Assembly: GCF_014203715.1 (NCBI RefSeq) | Contig: NZ_JACHJP010000004.1 | Span: forward strand, 613,856 to 677,855 | Reading direction: 5' to 3' | Origin: Streptosporangium saharense | GTDB lineage: Bacteria; Actinomycetota; Actinomycetes; Streptosporangiales; Streptosporangiaceae | Length of the DNA: 64,000 bases | Shown: positions 59,263-64,000 of the stretch, in pieces | Layout: every line of letters begins with the position of its first letter | How positions within the stretch are numbered: position 1 is the stretch's first letter | Notes under the pieces: generated by a model | Seen by the model: the letters and a program-made list of their open reading frames with translations, nothing else | Told to the model about the DNA's origin: nothing | Databases searched by the model: none | Translations under genes and position numbers: made by a program

Positions 59263-60020
59263 AGGGCGCGGTGAGTGTCAGGGGCCTGCACAAGTCGTAC
59301 GGTTCCACCCCGGTGCTGCGTGGCATCGACCTGGACGTGTCCCCCGGCGAGGTGGTCTGCTTCCTCGGCCCCTCCGGCGGTGGCAAGAGCACGCTGCTGC
59401 GGTGCATCGCCCACCTGGAGACCGTGGACGCCGGGCTGGTCGCCGTGGACGGGGAGCTTGTCGGCTACGAGCCGAAGGACGGCAGGCTGTTCGAGTCGTC
59501 GCCGAAGCGGCTGGCCATGACGCGCCGCAAGATGGGCATGGTCTTCCAGCAGTTCAACCTGTTCGCGCACCTCAGCGCCCTGGAGAACGTCATGCTCGGG
59601 CCGGTGACGGTCCTGCGTCGTGATCGGAACGAGGTCGCGAGGCGGGCACGGGACCTGCTGGGGCGGGTCGGGCTCGCGGCGCACGCCGACAAGCGTCCGG
59701 CGCAGCTTTCCGGCGGCCAGCAGCAGCGGGTGGCGATCGCCCGCGCGCTGGCCATGGACCCGTCGGTGCTGCTGTTCGACGAGCCGACGAGCGCGCTCGA
59801 TCCGGAGCTGGTCGGCGAGGTCCTCGGGGTCATGCGCGACCTGGCGGGACAGGGCATGACCATGCTCGTCGTCACGCACGAGGTGGGGTTCGCGCAGGAG
59901 GTGGGCGACACCGTGGTGTTCCTCCACGGAGGCGTCGTCGAGGAGCGGGGCCCGGCGCAGCAGGTGCTGCGTTCGCCCTCGTCGGAACGGACGGCGGCGT
60001 TCCTGGCCCGCGTCCTGTGA
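59259..60020 (+). CDS. polar amino-acid ABC ATPase (GlnQ type)
   Basis: 253 residues from GTG 59259. Walker [12 protein letters not shown], signature [12 protein letters not shown], Walker [17 protein letters not shown] and the H-loop [11 protein letters not shown] are all present. The fold is that of GlnQ/HisP proteins, which drive import of polar amino acids. Co-translated with the permease. The segment [20 protein letters not shown] is the Q-loop. Confidence 0.93.
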   Translation: MKGAVSVRGLHKSYGSTPVLRGIDLDVSPGEVVCFLGPSGGGKSTLLRCIAHLETVDAGLVAVDGELVGYEPKDGRLFESSPKRLAMTRRKMGMVFQQFNLFAHLSALENVMLGPVTVLRRDRNEVARRARDLLGRVGLAAHADKRPAQLSGGQQQRVAIARALAMDPSVLLFDEPTSALDPELVGEVLGVMRDLAGQGMTMLVVTHEVGFAQEVGDTVVFLHGGVVEERGPAQQVLRSPSSERTAAFLARVL

Positions 60021-60307
60021 AGCCGAAGTCCCGCGTCCTGCGAGGGCGAAGGAGACCAAGCAAAACCTGCGAGGCCCGGGAAAGTCCGTGAAGCCCAAGA
60101 AAGCCTGGAGGCCCAGGAAGGGCCTGTGAAGTCCGGAAAGGGCCAAGGGCTTCAAGCCCAAGAGCTAAGAGCCAAGTGCCATAACCCCAAGGCCCCCAAG
60201 ACCTGCGAGACCTGCAAGACCCCCCAAGAACCACCCCCCGAAGCCGGTGCCCCAAGCGCCAAGAGTCGCAACGGACAGAGCCCGGTGTGAGTAGAGCAAG
60301 GAGTGAC
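60021..60307. repeat. purine-skewed degenerate repeats between ATPase and binding protein
   Basis: About 280 bases built from short words such as AAGCCCAAG, GAGGCCCAGGAAGGGCC, GAAGTCCGGAAAGGGCC and CCCCAAGGCCCCCAAGACC, repeated every 10-25 bases. The plus strand is rich in A and G and poor in T. No frame is conserved. The end holds the ribosome site (AAGGAG, 60298-60303) for the lipoprotein. Probable expansion by slippage. Confidence 0.65.
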
Positions 60308-61228
60308 ATGTCAGTCATCACCCGTGGTTGTGTCCTGATCGCGGCTGTGGCCGTACTCGCCGGATGTGGCACCTCGACGCCCGAGACGCCGTCGTCCGCC
60401 GCGTCCCCCGCCGCGCCCGCCGACCCCTCCTCGGCGCCCGCCTCGGGAACCGCAGTCTCGGCGGCGGCCGCGGCCCTGGTGCCGGACCGGATCAAGCAGG
60501 CCGGGTTCGTCAACGTCGGCACGACCCTGCCGAACCTGCCCTACCTGCTGACGGACTCGTCCAACAACATCACCGGGGGCATCACCCCGGACGTCGGCAA
60601 GGCGGTCGCCGCCAAGCTCGGCCTCGAATACAAGATCCAGAACGTGGCCTGGGAGGCGCTGCTGCCGGGTGTCGCGGGCGGGCGGTACGACATGGCCGAC
60701 GACGGCATCTCCGACACGCTCGAACGTCAGAAGATCGGTTACTTCGTCGACTACATGCAGTCCTCGCAGGTCCTGGTGACCAGCAAGGAGAAGGCGGCCA
60801 CGATCAAGTCGCTCGACGACGTGTGCGGCAAGAAGATCGCCGCGATCCGCGGCACGACCGACGTGCAGGTCGTCAAGGACGCCTCCAAGAAGTGCACCGA
60901 CGGTGGCAAGCCCGCCGCCGAGACGGTCGAGTTCCCCACGGCCCAGGACTCCGACCTGGCGCTTCGCTCCGGCCGGGTGGACGTCGAGGTGCTGGTCGCC
61001 GAGACCGCCAAGTACGCCATCAGCCAGGGTTCGCCGGTCGCGATCGTGGCCGAGGGCTTCGCGCCGACCTACGTCGGCATGTTCGTCGCCAAGAAGGACA
61101 AGGAGTTCGCCGACGCGCTGCTGGTCGCGCTGAAGGAGCTCAAGGCTGACGGCACCCTCGACAAGATCCTCGACGGGTACGGCCTCAAGCCCATCGACGA
61201 GCCCGGAATCAACCTCGCCACGTCCTGA
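60308..61228 (+). CDS. polar amino-acid ABC substrate-binding lipoprotein
   Basis: 306 residues from ATG 60308. A lipoprotein signal (VAVLAGCGTS, Cys20) and a Pro/Ala/Ser-rich tether (residues 21-55) precede a periplasmic-binding type II fold (QAGFVNVGTTLPNLPYLLTD, ISDTLERQKIGYFVDYMQSS, KIAAIRGTTDVQVVKDAS). It captures an amino acid or related ligand outside the membrane for the importer encoded upstream. It is separated from the ATPase gene by the repeat region. Confidence 0.93.
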   Translation: MSVITRGCVLIAAVAVLAGCGTSTPETPSSAASPAAPADPSSAPASGTAVSAAAAALVPDRIKQAGFVNVGTTLPNLPYLLTDSSNNITGGITPDVGKAVAAKLGLEYKIQNVAWEALLPGVAGGRYDMADDGISDTLERQKIGYFVDYMQSSQVLVTSKEKAATIKSLDDVCGKKIAAIRGTTDVQVVKDASKKCTDGGKPAAETVEFPTAQDSDLALRSGRVDVEVLVAETAKYAISQGSPVAIVAEGFAPTYVGMFVAKKDKEFADALLVALKELKADGTLDKILDGYGLKPIDEPGINLATS

Positions 61229-61252
61229 GGCAGGGTTCCACACGCAGAGGGG

Positions 61253-62122
61253 GTGAGCCAGGTGTTGCCGATGCATGAGATCGAGGTACCGGTACCGATG
61301 GGGCTCTCGCCCTTCGCCGTCGGCACCTTCGACGAGATGGGGTCGTGGTCACGCGCCGCCTTCCCGCACCGTCACGTGTTCTACGAGATCCTCTACGTGA
61401 GCGCGGGAAGCGGCACCCACACCGTGGACTTCAGGTCGTCCCCGATCCGGCCCGACACGATGTACTTCATCGCGCCGGGTCAGGTCCACCACTGGACGTA
61501 CGAGGTGCCCATGCAGGGCACGCTGGTGCTGTTCACCGAGGAGTTCCTGCTGTGGCAGGAGGAGCCGCCCTTCTTCCACGGTCTCAGCGAGCGTGCCGAG
61601 CTGCGGCTTTCCGGGTCCGAGGCGGAGCGGATGTCGAGGCTGCTCGGGCTGATGTGCGAGGAGTACCGGGGCCGAGGTGCCGGGTTCGCCTCGATGCTCC
61701 AGTCGTACCTGCAGATCCTGCTGGTCACCAGCGGGCGCCTGCTTGAGGCGGGCAACGGGGGAGGGCACGCCACGCGCTCCTCGGTGCTGGCGCGGTCCTT
61801 CACCCGGCTGGTCGCCAAGCACGTGATCGACGTCCGTTCCGTCCGGGCCTACGCGGAACGGCTCGGCGTCACCTCGGGGCACCTGGCGGAGACGGTCAAG
61901 GAGGCGACGGGGCGCAGTCCCGGCGAGGTGATCAGGGACGCGCTCACGCTGGAGGCCAAACGGCTGCTGGTCCAGAGTGACCTTTCGGTCGCGCAGATCG
62001 CCCGCGCGCTGGCGTTCGACGACGCCTCCTACTTCGGCCGGTTCTTCAAACGGGAGTCGGGAGTGACCCCCGGGGACTTCCGTCGGGAAATCCGGGAAAA
62101 GTACCATCCTGACCGCACCTAG
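61253..62122 (+). CDS. AraC-family regulator
   Basis: 289 residues from GTG 61253 (ATG 61271 in frame). The N-terminal cupin-like sensing domain is FPHRHVFYEILYVSAGSGTH and MYFIAPGQVHHWTYEVPMQG. The C-terminal double helix-turn-helix is VRAYAERLGVTSGHLAETVK and VAQIARALAFDDASYFGRFF. Only 24 bases after the binding-lipoprotein gene, it probably governs the amino-acid importer. Confidence 0.9.
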   Translation: MSQVLPMHEIEVPVPMGLSPFAVGTFDEMGSWSRAAFPHRHVFYEILYVSAGSGTHTVDFRSSPIRPDTMYFIAPGQVHHWTYEVPMQGTLVLFTEEFLLWQEEPPFFHGLSERAELRLSGSEAERMSRLLGLMCEEYRGRGAGFASMLQSYLQILLVTSGRLLEAGNGGGHATRSSVLARSFTRLVAKHVIDVRSVRAYAERLGVTSGHLAETVKEATGRSPGEVIRDALTLEAKRLLVQSDLSVAQIARALAFDDASYFGRFFKRESGVTPGDFRREIREKYHPDRT

Positions 62123-62195
62123 TGCCTGTTCCCGCAGGTAAACGCCTCCTTAATGTGGGAGAAATCCCGATATTTCTCTGCATTGAGGAGGCCGC

Positions 62196-62743
62196 ATGAT
62201 TCGTGAGGTGACGACCGGCGCGATGGAGAAGGGCCTCGATTCCTGATGGGCGAGGCGGTGTCGGTGACGTACGTTCCCACAGAGGACGTCGGGATGCTCG
62301 TGCTCAGGCTGCCCCGGCACCTGATGGCTGACTCCGCGAGCGTGGAGCGGCTCAAGGACGCCGTACGGCACACCGCCGCCGACTTCGTCGAGGCGTCCTC
62401 CGGCTCCTGCGAGGGGCTGCTGCCCAGGATCAGGACCTACATCGACGACAACCTGGGCGATCCGAACCTGTCACCGGAGACGGTGGCCGCGGCGCACCAC
62501 ATCTCCACCAGCTACCTCTACAAGATCTTCGCCCGGCAGGGCATCTCGGTCGCCCGCTGGATCAGGCAGCGCCGCCTGGAACGCTGCAGGAAGGACCTGT
62601 CCGACCCCCGCCTCGGCGGCAGGGCCGTCGGTGAGGTCGGCGCGCAGTGGGGGTTCGTTGACTCGTCCTACTTCAGCAGGGTTTTCAGGCAGACGTACGG
62701 CTGCTCGCCCCGCGCCTACCGCCACGCCCTCAGGGCGTCCTGA
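62196..62743 (+). pseudogene. decayed AraC-family regulator
   Basis: An ATG at 62196 behind GAGGAGG starts MIREVTTGAMEKGLDS and stops at 62246. The frame shifts to GEAVSVTYVPTEDVGMLVLR, which fits the start of an AraC_binding_2 sensor, but most of the sensor (about 120 residues) is missing. The DNA-binding domain is intact (LLPRIRTYIDDNLGDPNLSP, HHISTSYLYKIFARQGISVA, SSYFSRVFRQTYGCSPRAYR). An ATG at 62246 could express a 165-residue remnant. An IS5-family element lies just downstream. Confidence 0.75.
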
Positions 62744-62769
62744 AATCTCGGGGTGTCCTGAAATCTCAG

Positions 62770-63903
62770 TGGGTGTTTGATCCCGTAGATTCCGTCTGAT
62801 TTGGGCTCAGGTGTCTCGCCAGGTCGGGGTGGATTCTCCGGTGAGGCGGCGGCTCATGAGGTCGATCATCGTGATGTGGATCATGGCTTCGGAGCTGGCC
62901 GGTAGGGCCTCGTAGTCGCGGGCCAGGCGACGGTGGAGCATGAACCAGCCCAGGGTGCGCTCGACCACCCAGCGGCGGGGCAGGACGGTGAAACCTCGGG
63001 TGCTGGGGTTGCGGCGGACGATCTGCATGTCGATGCCGAGGGCGACGGCATGTTCGACGAGGCGTTGACGGTAGCCGCCGTCCACCCAGGTCTTGCGGAT
63101 GGTGGGGTGGGTGGCGGCGATGCGGTCGATGAGGGCGGTGCCGGCGACCGAGTCGGGCACGGAGGCGGCGGTGACCAGCACGGCCAGTAGCAGGCCGAGG
63201 GTGTCGACCACGATGCTGCGCTTACGTCCGACGATCTTCTTGGCGGTGTCGATGCCCTGGCCGGCGGCGGGGACGTCGGTGGAGGTCTTGACGCTCTGGG
63301 CGTCTACGACGCAGGCCGACGGCTCGGGTGCGCGTCCCTCGGCGATGCGGACCAGGCGGTGCAGCAGGCCGCTCAGCTTGGTGAACACCCCTTCGTCGCG
63401 CCAGGCGGCGAAGTACCAGTACGTGGTGGCCCAGGGCGGATAGTCGTGCGGCAGGTAGCGCCAGGGGATGCCGGTACGGTCGACGTACAAAATCGCGTTC
63501 ATGATGGTGCGCAGGTCGTGCTCGGGCGGGCGGCCGATGTCCAGGGCACAGGCGAGGTGCTCGGTACGCCAGGCGGTCGGGGTCGGTTCGATGAGCTGCC
63601 AGCGGGCATCGGACAGATCGCTGGGGTAGCGGCGGTGTTCGGTCATGACCGTGGCGTAGCGCCGTATGGGGCTGTCGGCCAGAGGCGTATCGGTCAGGTC
63701 AGGCAGGTGAGGCGCTGCGGCCATCTGCCATAACGGCAGATGGCGGGCATTTTGGGATCAAACAGAAATCTGGGCGCAGAAGGTGTCCGCGTGCGTCTCA
63801 CTCACCTCAAGTGGCGCACATCTGTCCCGGAGTCTCCAACTCCGTCAGCGCAGAGAGGGCGAAGAAGCGCCATCTTTCACCGAATTTATGGATCAAACAC
63901 CCA
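62770..63903 (-). mobile_element. IS5-family insertion element
   Basis: TGGGTGTTTGATCC (62770-62783) and its exact complement (63890-63903) bound the transposase gene. A second match to the inner end, GGGATCAAACAG near 63756, suggests that the true right end may be there and that the outer one comes from another copy. No target duplication could be found. Length is about 0.98 or 1.13 kb. Confidence 0.7.
62807..63646 (-). CDS. IS5-family transposase
   Basis: 279 residues from ATG 63646 (MTEHRRYPSDLSDARWQLIE); a longer frame to 63724 exists. DDE residues are in ACVVDAQSVKT, KTWVDGGYRQRLVE and VVERTLGWFMLHRRLARDYE. Close to IS5-group transposases of actinobacteria, which cut and paste by a DDE mechanism. 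The frame is complete, so the element may be active. Confidence 0.9.
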   Translation of the reverse strand: MTEHRRYPSDLSDARWQLIEPTPTAWRTEHLACALDIGRPPEHDLRTIMNAILYVDRTGIPWRYLPHDYPPWATTYWYFAAWRDEGVFTKLSGLLHRLVRIAEGRAPEPSACVVDAQSVKTSTDVPAAGQGIDTAKKIVGRKRSIVVDTLGLLLAVLVTAASVPDSVAGTALIDRIAATHPTIRKTWVDGGYRQRLVEHAVALGIDMQIVRRNPSTRGFTVLPRRWVVERTLGWFMLHRRLARDYEALPASSEAMIHITMIDLMSRRLTGESTPTWRDT

Positions 63904-64000
63904 TTAGAGGGTGTCTGAAAAGTCATGATCGCTGTGTTCCGAGGCGGTGCAGGAGCAGCATGCAGGTGGCTGTGTAGATGACGTTCTCGGAGGTCGTGAT
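63904..64000 (-). mobile_element. edge of a second IS element
   Basis: AGAGGGTGTCTGAAAAGTCA (63906-63925) looks like the outer end of another IS5-type element, directly beside the right repeat of the first. Only its tail is in the window. Confidence 0.55.
63923..64000 (-). CDS. transposase C-terminus (partial)
   Basis: The last 25 codons, ITTSENVIYTATCMLLLHRL then GTQRS and TGA at 63923-63925, resemble the C-terminal helix of IS5-family transposases (compare EAMIHITMIDLMSRRL in the neighbour). The rest lies beyond the right edge. Confidence 0.55.
   Translation of the reverse strand: MTTSENVIYTATCMLLLHRLGTQRS

Noticed and set aside
1..64000. tRNA and rRNA genes, and a phage or conjugative integrase
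   Set aside because: Looked for T-loop words, long non-coding GC-moderate stretches and integrase motifs; none seen.

Overview
This window looks like chromosomal DNA of a high-GC actinomycete, most likely from the Streptosporangiales (Nonomuraea or Streptosporangium type). That placement is inference. It rests on the very GC-rich third codon positions, many GTG starts, many ATGA/GTGA start-stop overlaps, BldC-type and XRE/TPR regulators, ECF41 sigma factors, mycothiol-era DinB proteins and constant use of the word CGTACGG. No rRNA or tRNA gene was recognised.

Layout. 1-12.9 kb: a secreted protein with a deaminase-like zinc motif, a DHA2-type MFS exporter, an ABC-2 permease without its ATPase, a 27-codon Trp-rich mini-gene in front of a TPR protein, then unlinked small genes (SUKH, NTF2-like, DUF1877-like, ChaB, SDR, a membrane protein and a secreted four-repeat Cys protein). 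13-17.3 kb: a two-component system followed by a three-gene ABC-2 exporter. 17.3-19.3 kb: a quinone-oxidoreductase-type enzyme facing its probable TetR repressor, with three operator palindromes between them. 20.5-21.9 kb: a 40-codon charged peptide gene overlapping a PIMT-family methyltransferase, which matches the recently described imiditide RiPP class. 20.3-22.3 kb also holds worn remains of a type I-E-like CRISPR. 23-28.2 kb: a TetR, a DUF5701-like protein, an ECF41 sigma factor with its epimerase-like target, a second sigma-like protein whose region 4 appears replaced by 21-residue repeats, and Ohr. 28.2-28.7 kb: an orphan CRISPR array of eight repeats. 29-35 kb: small enzymes, an XRE/TPR regulator and a string of overlapping small unknown genes ending in a BldC-like protein. 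36-39 kb: a tandem-repeat field, then a TnpB element carrying a Phd-type antitoxin gene, lying between the broken halves of a response regulator and an ABC permease. 39-43 kb: P450, a GbsR/MarR-type regulator, GNAT and M20 peptidase. 43.3-48 kb: a compact operon of a DUF559 nuclease, a winged-helix protein and a double ATPase (AAA plus HerA/FtsK-like), a candidate defence system. 48-53 kb: a sulfonate/nitrate-type uptake locus with a divergent TetR and a natural fusion of ABC ATPase and substrate-binding protein. 53-58 kb: AhpD/VOC pair opposite a MocR regulator, a cupin, a DUF2975/YozG pair and an Imm35-like protein. 58.4-62.1 kb: a polar amino-acid ABC importer followed by an AraC regulator. 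The right edge holds a decayed AraC gene and two adjoining IS5-family elements.

Two loci stand out as systems: the imiditide-type pair (20.55-21.85 kb) and the nuclease/winged-helix/AAA-HerA operon (43.28-48.05 kb). The Trp-rich mini-gene with the TPR protein (5.1-7.0 kb) and the repeat-bearing sigma-like protein (26.6-27.7 kb) are the next most unusual. All functions are assigned by reading motifs; no database search was possible.
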